DNA of 18,962 nucleotides from JBOFDP01 sp051647125 (GTDB lineage Bacteria > Bacteroidota > Bacteroidia > Chitinophagales > Chitinophagaceae): NCBI GenBank assembly GCA_051647125.1, contig JBOFDP010000058.1, positions 1 through 18,962 on the forward strand. Reading direction: 5' to 3'. Position 1 is the stretch's first letter. Each line of letters starts with the position of its first letter. This document shows, one piece after another, positions 1 through 7,310 of this stretch. The notes under the pieces were generated by a model. The model was not told the DNA's origin. It searched no databases and saw only the letters and a program-made list of their open reading frames with translations. A program made the position numbers and the translations under genes.

Positions 1-243
1 AGCCATATTTTGGATAGAAAAATCTGCCCCTTGTTGATATTCAATATCAGGTTTTAGAAGAATATAAAACCCCTCTTGATCTCTTACAGAACTTTTAGAT
101 ATTTCCAAAAGTTCCTGATGAATAGGTATTTGTTCTTTATTTTTTTGTACTAAATACACCTCAGTACTCAACTGTTTAAGTATCACCACCTCTTCATGTG
201 TATACTTGAGTTTTAATTTATCCCCTATTTGAAATAAAGACAT
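1..243 (-). CDS. DUF2027/Smr-like protein, N-terminal fragment (partial)
   Basis: An open frame runs leftward from an ATG at 243 and leaves the window with no stop, giving 81 codons. The product begins MSLFQIGDKLKLKYTHEEVV and continues with a short pattern ending in IPIHQELLEIS. An 'IGDKVKL... (E)EG/V...V...IPV...EL' opening is what I recall for the N-terminal domain of Bacteroidota DUF2027 proteins, which usually carry a C-terminal Smr (MutS2-like) nuclease domain. That C-terminal part would lie outside this window, so the assignment rests on the opening only. A good -7 box (264-271, minus strand) sits just upstream and supports this start. The gene is divergent from ffh. There is no signal peptide, so a cytoplasmic protein is expected. 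Confidence 0.55.
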   Translation of the reverse strand, partial: MSLFQIGDKLKLKYTHEEVVILKQLSTEVYLVQKNKEQIPIHQELLEISKSSVRDQEGFYILLKPDIEYQQGADFSIQNMA

Positions 244-263
244 TTTTTAGTTTTCAATGTCGG

Positions 264-271
264 CAAAGTTA
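264..271 (-). promoter_or_regulatory. Bacteroidota -7 promoter box for the DUF2027-like gene
   Basis: On the minus strand this reads TAACTTTG, an exact match to TAnnTTTG, about 20 bases before the start at 243. No clear TTG -33 element is visible at the expected distance. Confidence 0.5.
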
Positions 272-322
272 GAAAGATAAATTGAGACTACATTATTAAA
301 AAATAAAAAAATATTTTTAGTC

Positions 323-330
323 TATCTTTG
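323..330 (+). promoter_or_regulatory. Bacteroidota -7 promoter box for ffh
   Basis: TATCTTTG matches TAnnTTTG exactly and lies 26 bases before the ffh ATG at 357. The upstream stretch is A-rich and has no obvious TTG -33 element. Together with 264-271 it forms a back-to-back divergent promoter pair. Confidence 0.55.
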
Positions 331-356
331 CACCTATTCACAAAAAATATAAAACT

Positions 357-1697
357 ATGTTTGATTCATTAGTTAGCAAATTAGATAATGCACTACGGGG
401 ATTAAAAGGACAAATACATATTACAGAAGCTAATATTTCTACTACCATAAAAGAAATTAGAAAAGCATTACTTAATGCCGATGTGCAATATAAAATAGCC
501 AAAGAATTTACCGAGAAAATAAAAGTAAAAGCCTTAGGGCAACAAATCATCAAAACTGTAAGTCCAGGGCAGATGATGGTTAAAATTATGGAGGAAGAAC
601 TCACCCATCTTATGGGTGCTACCACTGCTATACTCAATACAAATGGCAATCCTGCAATTATTATGGTGGTGGGTTTGCAAGGTAGTGGGAAAACAACTTT
701 TTGTGCCAAAATAGCCCACTATCTCAAAAATCAAGGAAAATCTCCTATGCTTATTGCGGGTGATATTTATAGACCTGCTGCTGCTGACCAACTCGAGGTA
801 TTAGCTCAATCTATAGAAATCCCATTATATAGAAAACATCATGAAAAGACAGTAGTAGAGATTGTAAAAAATGGACTTCAAGAATCTAAAAGGAACAATC
901 GAAATATTGTAATTATTGACACCGCTGGGAGACTTGCTGTGGATGAAAAAATGATGCAAGAAGTAGATGATTTGAAAAAAACTTTTACCCCTACAGAAAT
1001 ACTTTTTGCATTGGATTCTATGAATGGACAAGATGCAGTAAACACTGCAAAAACTTTTTTTGACAGGCTTTCATTTACAGGCGTAGTACTTACCAAATTG
1101 GATAGTGATACACGAGGCGGAGCGGCTCTTACTGTATCTTATACCTTAGGTACACCTATTAAATTTGTATCTATAGGTGAAAAAATACAAGATTTAGATG
1201 TCTTTCATCCGGACAGAATGGCTAGTCGTATTTTAGGAATGGGAGATATCGTAAGTTTGGTAGAAAAAGTACAATCTCAAATTTCTAAAGAAGAAACTAA
1301 AAAGCTGGAAAAGAAAATTAAAAAAGCACAATTTGACTTCAATGATTTTAAGCAACAAATACAAGAAATAAAAAAAATGGGAAATCTTAAAAATCTTTTA
1401 GGCATGATACCTGGAGTTGGGAAGCAAATAAAAAATATGGATATTGATGATAAAACTTTTATAAAAATAGAATCCATCATCAATAGCATGACGCCCAAAG
1501 AAAGAAGTAATCCCAACCTCTTGGATAATAGCCGAAAACAACGTATAGCAAAAGGCTGTGGGCAAAATATAGAATCTGTCAATGCATTTATCAAACAGTT
1601 TGATCAAATGAAAGGTATGATGAAAAATATGTCAAACTCAAAAATGCCTCCTATGATGGGTGGACTGGGAGGAGGATTTCCCAATATGAAAAGATAA
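357..1697 (+). CDS. ffh: Signal recognition particle protein Ffh (SRP54)
   Basis: GTPase subunit of the signal recognition particle. With SRP RNA it binds signal sequences of nascent membrane and secreted proteins and docks with FtsY at the inner membrane. The 446-residue product has the usual bacterial length and order: an N-terminal helical domain (about 1-95), the G domain with P-loop GLQGSGKTT (106-114), DIYRPAAADQL (136-146), DTAGRL (188-193) and TKLDSDTRGG (246-255), then the M domain from about 295. The C-terminal tail is rich in methionine (QMKGMMKNM and MPPMMGG), as expected for the signal-sequence-binding region and its flexible end. The ATG at 357 follows a good promoter box. An AI-2E permease gene follows after 69 bases on the same strand. 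Nothing is missing from the motifs. Confidence 0.97.
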   Translation: MFDSLVSKLDNALRGLKGQIHITEANISTTIKEIRKALLNADVQYKIAKEFTEKIKVKALGQQIIKTVSPGQMMVKIMEEELTHLMGATTAILNTNGNPAIIMVVGLQGSGKTTFCAKIAHYLKNQGKSPMLIAGDIYRPAAADQLEVLAQSIEIPLYRKHHEKTVVEIVKNGLQESKRNNRNIVIIDTAGRLAVDEKMMQEVDDLKKTFTPTEILFALDSMNGQDAVNTAKTFFDRLSFTGVVLTKLDSDTRGGAALTVSYTLGTPIKFVSIGEKIQDLDVFHPDRMASRILGMGDIVSLVEKVQSQISKEETKKLEKKIKKAQFDFNDFKQQIQEIKKMGNLKNLLGMIPGVGKQIKNMDIDDKTFIKIESIINSMTPKERSNPNLLDNSRKQRIAKGCGQNIESVNAFIKQFDQMKGMMKNMSNSKMPPMMGGLGGGFPNMKR

Positions 1698-1766
1698 TTT
1701 TTTTACCAATAAACATATATCTCAGAAAAATCTTTCTTAGAAAAATTTTGAATAAAATAATAGCCT

Positions 1767-2864
1767 ATGCCTCACTTGGATAAACCATTTACATTTGACA
1801 GGGTAGTAAGAATACTCTTTGGAATAGGTATTCTTGTAGGATTATATCTCTTATTTGATAAAATAAAATATGCGTTATTTCCTTTTATCACAGGCTGGCT
1901 ACTGGCTTATTTAATTAATCCACTAGTTGATTTTTTACAATATAGGCTAAAATGTAAAAATAGGATATTTTCCGTTATTGCAACCTTGTTACTCCTTATC
2001 GGGATACTTACTCTTTTGGTCATCATACTCATTCCAGCAATACAACATCAAATTGATCTTTTTAAAAATTATATTGTAGAATATCAACAAAGAACAGGAT
2101 ATATTGCAATGATACCTATTAGTTGGCAACAGTATATAAAACAAAATATTCATTTTAGAGAATTACTCTCATTAGTCAGTAATGAAAATTGGAAAAATAT
2201 AGCTCAAGAGGCAGCCTCTAAAGTATGGCGTTTTCTTAATGGTTCTATCAGTTGGATTATTAGTATTATTTCATATTGTATTGTATTGCTTTACATGTTT
2301 TTTATCTTGATAGATTATAAAAAAATTACTAATAACTGGATTAATATAATACCTAAAAAATACCATAATATTACAAATCAGATATATCAAGATATTAGCC
2401 ATGATATGAATCAATATTTTAGAGGGCAAGCTTTAGTAGTATTATGTGTAAGTACCTTGTTTAGTGTTGGATTTTCTATCATAGGATTACCTTTAGGTAT
2501 TCTGTTAGGATTATTTGTAGGACTACTTAACTTTGTTCCTTATTTGCAATTAGTAGGACTCATTCCTACCATATTACTATGTCTTTTAAGATCTGCTACA
2601 GGTGATCAAAATTTTTGGGTATTATTACTACTTGCATTGATAGTATTCGCAGTAGTACAAATTTTACAAGATGCTTGGATTAGCCCAAAAATTATAGGTA
2701 AAGTTACAGGTCTTAATCCAGCAATTATGCTACTCTCCTTATCTATATTTAACGCACTATTTGGCATTATAGGGATGGTTATTGCCTTGCCTATCAGTAC
2801 CTTTATTATTTCCTATTACAGACGATTTATTTTGGAAGAAAATAAACAAAAAAAGATAGATTAA
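1767..2864 (+). CDS. AI-2E family transporter (PerM/YdiK-like permease)
   Basis: Polytopic inner-membrane protein of 365 residues. Hydrophobic segments lie at roughly 10-30, 36-57, 67-92, 160-185, 215-270 (a long stretch holding two or more helices), 278-300 and 310-350, with a soluble loop between about 95 and 160. The C-terminal half holds the family-typical sequence around QDAWISPKIIGKVTGLNPAI. The family is named after the E. coli AI-2 exporter, but most members have no proven substrate, and some act in ion or osmotic tolerance, so no substrate is assigned. The ATG at 1767 lies just before the first hydrophobic segment. The gene is 69 bases after ffh and may be read from the ffh promoter. 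It converges on trxA with only 30 bases between the stops and no clear terminator. Confidence 0.88.
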   Translation: MPHLDKPFTFDRVVRILFGIGILVGLYLLFDKIKYALFPFITGWLLAYLINPLVDFLQYRLKCKNRIFSVIATLLLLIGILTLLVIILIPAIQHQIDLFKNYIVEYQQRTGYIAMIPISWQQYIKQNIHFRELLSLVSNENWKNIAQEAASKVWRFLNGSISWIISIISYCIVLLYMFFILIDYKKITNNWINIIPKKYHNITNQIYQDISHDMNQYFRGQALVVLCVSTLFSVGFSIIGLPLGILLGLFVGLLNFVPYLQLVGLIPTILLCLLRSATGDQNFWVLLLLALIVFAVVQILQDAWISPKIIGKVTGLNPAIMLLSLSIFNALFGIIGMVIALPISTFIISYYRRFILEENKQKKID

Positions 2865-2894
2865 CTTTATGAGTACTATTTAGTAAATTAAAAC

Positions 2895-3209
2895 TTATAC
2901 GTACTTATTAATCACTTCTAAGAATTTAGCTTTGGGATGAGCCCCTACCATTTTTTCAACTAATTTTCCTTCCTTAAAAAATAATACTGTAGGAATACTT
3001 GTAATGCCATACTCCACACTTGTATCACCATTTTCATCTACATTGATTTTACCAACTTTTACATTAGTATCGTCATTTGAAATTTCTTCAATAACAGGAC
3101 CTAAAGCACGACAAGGTCCACACCAAGGTGCCCAAAAATCAACCATAGTAAGCTTATCCGATTTAAGTACTTCTTCTGCAAAATTTTGATCTGTCATTTG
3201 AATTACCAT
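2895..3209 (-). CDS. trxA: Thioredoxin
   Basis: Small cytoplasmic thiol-disulfide oxidoreductase, 104 residues, the normal thioredoxin length. The active site WCGPC gives redox cysteines C30 and C33. It is preceded by VDFWAP and followed by the cis-proline loop ITSIPTVLFF (P73) and the FKEG turn. There is no signal peptide, so this is a cytoplasmic thioredoxin rather than a periplasmic TlpA or ResA type. Two starts are possible, M1 (3209) and M5 (3197). Many thioredoxins begin near the second (MTDQNF), so the first four residues are uncertain. The gene stands alone, convergent with the AI-2E gene and separated from galE upstream by 165 bases. Confidence 0.96.
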   Translation of the reverse strand: MVIQMTDQNFAEEVLKSDKLTMVDFWAPWCGPCRALGPVIEEISNDDTNVKVGKINVDENGDTSVEYGITSIPTVLFFKEGKLVEKMVGAHPKAKFLEVINKYV

Positions 3210-3374
3210 AAATATTTCTTTTTTAAATTTTCTACGAAGTTACTCAATCTATCTTAACAATACAAATCAAAAAATTTTATACCTATAATCATTTTATCAA
3301 TTAAATCGATTTACTTGTATCTAAAAGCCCTCACAAAATTCATCATCAAAGTATATCAAAATAATTAATTATTT

Positions 3375-4424
3375 TTACATTATTTTATTTTTTGTAAGAA
3401 GAATTAATTTTTTATCCAACATCTTTTTATCCCATTCCCATGCAGTTTTCATAATATCATCTACCGTATATTTAGGCTCCCATTTTAATACGGTTTTAGC
3501 CTTATCTAAATTAGCATATACCGCAATTACATCTCCAGAACGACGAGGAGCTATTTTGTAGTTTACCTTCAGCCCATTTACTTTTTCAAAACTCGCGATA
3601 GTTTCCAATACAGTAATCCCATTCCCCGTACCTAAATTAAATATTTCATATGATTGCTTAGCTTTATGAGCTACCAAATACTTGATTGCTAAAGTATGGG
3701 CATGTGCTAAATCACAAATATGAATAAAATCTCTTATACAAGAACCATCTCTAGTATCATAATCATTTCCAAAAACTGCCATTTTAGAAACTATCCCTAA
3801 AGCCACACGCGTAATTACAGGTACTAAATTTTGGGGTTTCCCAACGGGTACCTCTCCAATAAAATTGGAAGGATGAGCCCCCGCTGGATTAAAATACCTT
3901 AATACAATAGACCTTAAAGGCTGGCAACTACAAAAAGTATCAATCATTATTTCTCCCATTTGTTTGCAAGCAGCATAAGGGGATTCCGCTTTTTGGCAAA
4001 TGGTATCCTCTGTTACAGGTAATACTGAAGCATTTCCATATACCGAACAAGATGAAGAAAATACTAAATTCTTAATTTTAAACTCTTTAGCACATGCCAA
4101 TATATTGATCAATGAATCTAAATTATTTTTGTAATATTCTATAGGTTTTTCAACGGATTCCCCCACCATTTTGTATGCTGCAAAATGAATAATACCTGTA
4201 ATTTTGTGTTTCGCAAATATTCGTCTGGTGGCAGATAAATCACATAAATCTATTTTATAGTTTTTTATCTTGTTCCCTATAATTTTCTGTATCCCTTTAA
4301 AAACTTCTGGGTTAGCACGAGATAAATTATCAATAGAAATTACATCATATCCGCTTTCTATTAAATCAACAATTGTGTGAGAACCTATATACCCACATCC
4401 TCCTGTAACTAAAATTGTTTGCAT
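3375..4424 (-). CDS. galE: UDP-glucose 4-epimerase
   Basis: NAD-dependent extended short-chain dehydrogenase/reductase that interconverts UDP-glucose and UDP-galactose (or the N-acetyl forms), supplying sugars for envelope polysaccharides. The 349-residue product starts with the Rossmann motif TGGCGYIGSH (7-16) and DNLSRA (32-37). The catalytic set is the serine triplet in FSSSCSVYG (S125) and Y150xxxK154 in SPYAACK. RYFNPAGAHPS (176-186) is typical of GalE rather than of dTDP-glucose dehydratases. Substrate range cannot be read from the sequence. An exact -7 box (4481-4488) is about 55 bases upstream. No other sugar genes are adjacent. Confidence 0.95.
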   Translation of the reverse strand: MQTILVTGGCGYIGSHTIVDLIESGYDVISIDNLSRANPEVFKGIQKIIGNKIKNYKIDLCDLSATRRIFAKHKITGIIHFAAYKMVGESVEKPIEYYKNNLDSLINILACAKEFKIKNLVFSSSCSVYGNASVLPVTEDTICQKAESPYAACKQMGEIMIDTFCSCQPLRSIVLRYFNPAGAHPSNFIGEVPVGKPQNLVPVITRVALGIVSKMAVFGNDYDTRDGSCIRDFIHICDLAHAHTLAIKYLVAHKAKQSYEIFNLGTGNGITVLETIASFEKVNGLKVNYKIAPRRSGDVIAVYANLDKAKTVLKWEPKYTVDDIMKTAWEWDKKMLDKKLILLTKNKIM

Positions 4425-4480
4425 AATATATTGAGTTTCTGTATAAATATTTAAACTAATAGCACCATCATTTTACTCTA

Positions 4481-4488
4481 CAAAGGTA
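4481..4488 (-). promoter_or_regulatory. Bacteroidota -7 promoter box for galE
   Basis: The minus strand reads TACCTTTG, an exact TAnnTTTG match, 57 bases before the galE start. No convincing -33 TTG is seen. It lies between the DUF2851 stop and galE, so galE probably has its own transcript. Confidence 0.5.
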
Positions 4489-4521
4489 ATGCTTTATAAT
4501 TAGGTATTTCATTAAAAAAAT

Positions 4522-5793
4522 TTAATTAAACTTCATTAAAATATATTTTCCAATAGAACACTCCAAACACTTTTTATTCATACAATAGTTATTGTACAGA
4601 TGAATTAGAGCTTGGCTATCTGTAGCAGTTAAATTATTTAGCCCTTTAGATTCAAATTTTTCTATAATATGATTTTTCTCGGCTTTCATTTCATTCATTT
4701 GCTCAAGAATATACTCTTGCAATACAGCATCATTATGATAAATAGCGTAAGAAAAAAGCGAAGGGTAGATAACATTAACCATTATTTTATTACACATCTC
4801 TTTTCCTATCACTTTAGGTTGATGGTTTGAAGATACCCCTAAAACATAATGATTATCCCAATAAGCAGAGGTAGGTAATTGCAACCAGGATATAATTTCT
4901 TGGGGTGAGTTATTTTGCAATACAAATTGGAATAATTGAGTGGAATGAAAAATAAGTGTTGCTAATTGTGCCAATCTAACTGTAGGGAAATTAGCAGGAC
5001 GTGTTCGTAGGAATTTCAATTTTACAGAAATAGGAATTAAATTATATTTAATCCGTAAATGCCTATATTCTTTTTCCATCCCAATGAGGTAATCCTCTTG
5101 CGTGGAGATACTTTCCAATAATCCAGCTTGTCCAAAAAGCAATGCTTCTATATGAAAAAGCGACAAACGTTCCCTTCTCCAAACACGAACAGGTATAGAT
5201 TTTGCAATTTCTAAAAAAATATCTTTATTAATTTGCATACCAAAATAACTACAAAGCCACCACCAAAAAGCAGTTTCCCAATCGTTGTTTAAGAATTTTA
5301 CATTTTCCAAAAATTGATTAGATTTCTGTGTTAGTCGCTCTATCAGTAAACGTTCTTTAAAGGATTGTAATAATAGAATAGGCATATCTTTTAGAAAACA
5401 AGCACATGGCAATTCTGAAGATAATGATTGATAAAATTGTTCGTATCCTTTCATCATCAAGGGATTTATCTTATGCTTTAATTCTAAAATAGCAATGTTG
5501 TGTTTTGCCTCAATATCATTCTCCCAAACAATGTGAAGAATAACATTTTTAAAATCTGGATTAATATGATGCTGATGTTTTTGCCACAAAGAAGTTTTTA
5601 AATCTATCTCAATATTGCCTACCCATTGTTGTTCTCCTATGCGTATACGAGCATATAAAAAATCAGGTCCCTGATGGATATTCTGCATTCCTACTTTTAG
5701 AACTTCTATAGACAATCCTTCTATGGTTTTTAAGTCATTTCTATTGTATAGTTGATATTGCCAAATGAGTTGTAAAAATTTTTCTTCCATCAT
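4522..5793 (-). CDS. DUF2851 family protein
   Basis: A 423-residue cytoplasmic protein of a family widespread in Bacteroidota, with no function known to me. Family hallmarks seen: GPDFLYARI (42-50), a W-x-GNIEI block (57-63) followed by W70 and a histidine cluster HQHH (73-76), VILHIVWEND (84-93), RPANFPTVRLAQLA (265-278), and a C-terminal cysteine cluster C404-x4-C409-x2-C412. CAC sits at 130-132 and a further C at 181. From memory, most members have EIH where this one has EID (62-64), and SDW where it has SLW. The start is M1 or M2 (adjacent ATGs). A -7 box lies at 5861-5868. The spacing of one upstream cysteine plus three C-terminal ones resembles Fe-S nucleases such as Cas4 or AddB; this is inference only. 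Confidence 0.85.
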   Translation of the reverse strand: MMEEKFLQLIWQYQLYNRNDLKTIEGLSIEVLKVGMQNIHQGPDFLYARIRIGEQQWVGNIEIDLKTSLWQKHQHHINPDFKNVILHIVWENDIEAKHNIAILELKHKINPLMMKGYEQFYQSLSSELPCACFLKDMPILLLQSFKERLLIERLTQKSNQFLENVKFLNNDWETAFWWWLCSYFGMQINKDIFLEIAKSIPVRVWRRERLSLFHIEALLFGQAGLLESISTQEDYLIGMEKEYRHLRIKYNLIPISVKLKFLRTRPANFPTVRLAQLATLIFHSTQLFQFVLQNNSPQEIISWLQLPTSAYWDNHYVLGVSSNHQPKVIGKEMCNKIMVNVIYPSLFSYAIYHNDAVLQEYILEQMNEMKAEKNHIIEKFESKGLNNLTATDSQALIHLYNNYCMNKKCLECSIGKYILMKFN

Positions 5794-5860
5794 GTAATAC
5801 TATTTTTACTTTAACAAAATATTTGCCCTACCCTATTGTATTTTCTTACCTTGTGTGATA

Positions 5861-5868
5861 CAAATGTA
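5861..5868 (-). promoter_or_regulatory. Bacteroidota -7 promoter box for the DUF2851 gene
   Basis: The minus strand reads TACATTTG, an exact TAnnTTTG match, 67 bases before the gene start. A TTG (5884-5886, minus strand) lies 15 bases further upstream, shorter than the usual -33 spacing. Confidence 0.45.
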
Positions 5869-5912
5869 CAAATTTTATATCTACAATGTATGTTTTTAAA
5901 AAGATTATTTTC

Positions 5913-5935
5913 CTATTTATTCAATGGAAAAATAG
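5913..5935 (+). promoter_or_regulatory. Imperfect palindrome in lipoprotein leader, copy 1
   Basis: A 23-base inverted repeat beginning CTATTTATTC and ending GGAAAAATAG, in which 9 of 11 base pairs are symmetric around the centre. It lies 54 bases before the ATG at 5990 and is identical, base for base, to 6661-6683. An operator or RNA hairpin are both possible. A TATATTTT at 5954-5961 could be a degenerate -7 box downstream of it. Confidence 0.35.
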
Positions 5936-5989
5936 TATAACTATCTTATTGACTATATTTTTTTCCTTGAATTAAAAATATTATTTATT

Positions 5990-6538
5990 ATGTTACACAA
6001 AATTACTTATTTTATGGGCAGTAGAAACTATCCCGATGGTTACAAGTACTTAAGAAATAGTCTTGTCTTAGCTTTTTTGATGACTATGCTTTTGACAGCA
6101 TGTAAGAAATCAGATAAACCAGATAAAGGAACCTCCCTATCAGGCACCTCCTGGGTCAATACATCGAAGGGTGTCCAATCAACACTTAACTTTACCTCAA
6201 ATATAGATGCTATTCTGATTCAAGAAGGAACAACAGAGCCAGTAGACAGAGACACGATGGAGCTTTTATATATTTACGAAAAAGGTAAGATATTGAAAGT
6301 ATACTATGCTTTCGACGAAATCAATGAAGCACTAAAAAAGGCTATACAAAAATGTGGAACAGCTTTGTTAGCAACTCCTAATGATTGTACTTTTTTAAAC
6401 CCTACTTCCGGCACTACTGAAAAGGTAGATGAATATTTGGGTGGGAATTACACCATTTCTGATAATAAGCTAGAAGGATTCTATGTCGAGGACGGCAAGC
6501 ACATACCAATCGACGATGATATCTATATACGCCAATAA
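5990..6538 (+). CDS. Putative lipoprotein, tandem paralogue 1 (unknown function)
   Basis: A 182-residue protein that I do not recognise. A hydrophobic stretch (about 24-37) ends in a lipobox LLTAC, predicting lipidation at C38 and a lipid-anchored envelope protein. The 22 residues before it are unusually long for a signal n-region. An internal ATG at M9 gives a more ordinary start, but both copies keep all 25 first residues identical. The mature part opens with charged KKSDKPDKG, then LSGTSW and STLNFTSN. This, with a strand-like C-terminal NYTISDNKLEGFYV, recalls small lipocalin-like beta-barrel lipoproteins of Bacteroidota (inference). C122 and C133 could form a disulfide. The next gene is 68% or so identical by eye. 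An intrinsic terminator follows at 6569-6601, so this copy is probably transcribed alone. Confidence 0.75.
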   Translation: MLHKITYFMGSRNYPDGYKYLRNSLVLAFLMTMLLTACKKSDKPDKGTSLSGTSWVNTSKGVQSTLNFTSNIDAILIQEGTTEPVDRDTMELLYIYEKGKILKVYYAFDEINEALKKAIQKCGTALLATPNDCTFLNPTSGTTEKVDEYLGGNYTISDNKLEGFYVEDGKHIPIDDDIYIRQ

Positions 6539-6568
6539 GCGTTATTTCATTTCTTCTTTCACATTCAC

Positions 6569-6601
6569 AAAAGAGCAAGGGTAATATCCTTGCTCTTTTT
6601 T
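6569..6601 (+). terminator. Intrinsic terminator after lipoprotein gene 1
   Basis: Arms AAAAGAGCAAGG (6569-6580) and CCTTGCTCTTTT (6588-6599) pair perfectly around the 7-base loop GTAATAT, and run straight into a T tract. It lies 31 bases after the stop. No equivalent exists after gene 2. Confidence 0.88.
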
Positions 6602-6627
6602 ATAGAAAAAATAAAATAAGATGCCTC

Positions 6628-6650
6628 TATTTAATTATTTTTGTAAAAAA
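6628..6650 (+). repeat. 23-base direct repeat, left copy
   Basis: An exact 23-base match to 7288-7310 (starts TATTTAATTATTT, ends GTAAAAAA). The two copies bracket lipoprotein gene 2 with its leader, 660 bases apart. The sequence is simple and AT-rich, but a 23-base exact match is still beyond chance at this spacing. Confidence 0.8.
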
Positions 6651-6660
6651 ATTATTTTTC

Positions 6661-6683
6661 CTATTTATTCAATGGAAAAATAG
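6661..6683 (+). promoter_or_regulatory. Imperfect palindrome in lipoprotein leader, copy 2
   Basis: Identical in all 23 bases to 5913-5935 and at the same distance from the ATG (6738). The flanking leader has four differences, so the identity is consistent with, but does not prove, constraint on this element. Confidence 0.35.
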
Positions 6684-6737
6684 TATAACTACTTTATTGA
6701 TTATATTTTTTTACTTGAATTAAAAATATTATTTATT

Positions 6738-7283
6738 ATGTTACACAAAATTACTTATTTTATGGGCAGTAGAAACTATCCCGATGGTTACAAATACTTA
6801 AGAAATAGTCTTTTCTTAGCTTTTTCTATGACTATGCTTTTTACAGCATGTAAGAAACCAGATAAAGGCACCTCCCTATCAGGCACCTCCTGGGTCAGGA
6901 CATCGCAAGAGAGCCAATCAACACTTAACTTTACTTCAAATATAGATGCTATTCTGATTCAAGAAATAAACTTAAATCCAGTAATACTCAGAGACACGAT
7001 GGAGATTTTATATATTTACGAAAAAGATAAGATATTGAAAATATACGATGCTTCCGACGAAATCAATGAATCACTAAAAAAGGCTATACAAAAATGTGGA
7101 ACAGCTTTGTTAGCAACTCCTAATGATTGTACTTTTTTAGACCCTACTTCCGCCACTACTGAAAAGGTAGATGAATATTTGTTTTCGAGTTTCACCATTT
7201 CTGGTAATCAGCTAAAAGGATTCTATGTAGATGAGGACGGCAAGCACATAGAAAACCCGAATGATATCTTTACACGCCAATAA
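6738..7283 (+). CDS. Putative lipoprotein, tandem paralogue 2 (unknown function)
   Basis: A 181-residue paralogue of the gene at 5990, with the same long n-region, signal segment and a lipobox MLFTAC (lipidated C38). Against copy 1 it lacks three residues in the charged linker after the cysteine (KKPDKG) and gains one residue near 'LNPVILRD' and one near 'VDEDGK'. All indels are in frame, which points to selection on the protein. The core with IQKCGTALLATPNDCTFL is unchanged, including both cysteines. The most different parts are the segment after AILIQE and the C-terminal 35 residues, probably surface loops. No terminator follows, and the peptidase gene starts 35 bases later, so the two are likely co-transcribed. 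Function unknown; a lipocalin-like fold is a guess from the GTSW...LNFTSN pattern. Confidence 0.75.
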   Translation: MLHKITYFMGSRNYPDGYKYLRNSLFLAFSMTMLFTACKKPDKGTSLSGTSWVRTSQESQSTLNFTSNIDAILIQEINLNPVILRDTMEILYIYEKDKILKIYDASDEINESLKKAIQKCGTALLATPNDCTFLDPTSATTEKVDEYLFSSFTISGNQLKGFYVDEDGKHIENPNDIFTRQ

Positions 7284-7287
7284 GCGT

Positions 7288-7310
7288 TATTTAATTATTT
7301 TTGTAAAAAA
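7288..7310 (+). repeat. 23-base direct repeat, right copy
   Basis: Exact copy of 6628-6650, lying in the short gap between lipoprotein gene 2 and the peptidase start. In the left copy it is the beginning of a lipoprotein leader; here the leader breaks off after a few more bases at the peptidase ATG (7319). Confidence 0.8.

Larger units (their letters stand above)
5903..6547 (+). repeat. Tandem duplication unit, copy 1
   Basis: First copy of a leader-plus-gene unit. It aligns with 6651-7292 at an offset of 748 at the gene start and 745 at the stop, through three whole-codon indels. By eye the 77 bases before the ATG differ at only 4 positions and the first 75 coding bases at 1, while the middle of the gene is much more diverged. 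Homology at the 3' side stops at GTTATTT just after the stop codon. Confidence 0.9.
6651..7292 (+). repeat. Tandem duplication unit, copy 2
   Basis: Second copy of the leader-plus-gene unit of 5903-6547. After its GTTATTT end, the sequence continues directly with bases that in copy 1 lie 85 bases further on. In other words 85 bases holding the terminator are absent here, with TATTT at the junction. Confidence 0.9.

Noticed and set aside
338..709. 123-codon open frame antisense to ffh
   Set aside because: It overlaps the start and P-loop region of a well-supported ffh on the opposite strand, and its product has no recognisable domain; a shadow frame.
1698..1766. Short direct repeat (AGAAAAAT twice) between ffh and the AI-2E gene
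   Set aside because: Eight-base AT-rich match expected by chance; no stem or T tract that would make it a terminator.
3235..3242. Possible -7 box for trxA (minus strand TAACTTCG)
   Set aside because: One mismatch in the most conserved part of TAnnTTTG and no well-placed TTG; not better than chance in this AT-rich gap.
5903..7310. Possible insertion sequence or mobile cassette around lipoprotein gene 2
   Set aside because: Direct repeats flank it, but there is no transposase, no terminal inverted repeats, and the repeats are explained by the tandem duplication itself.
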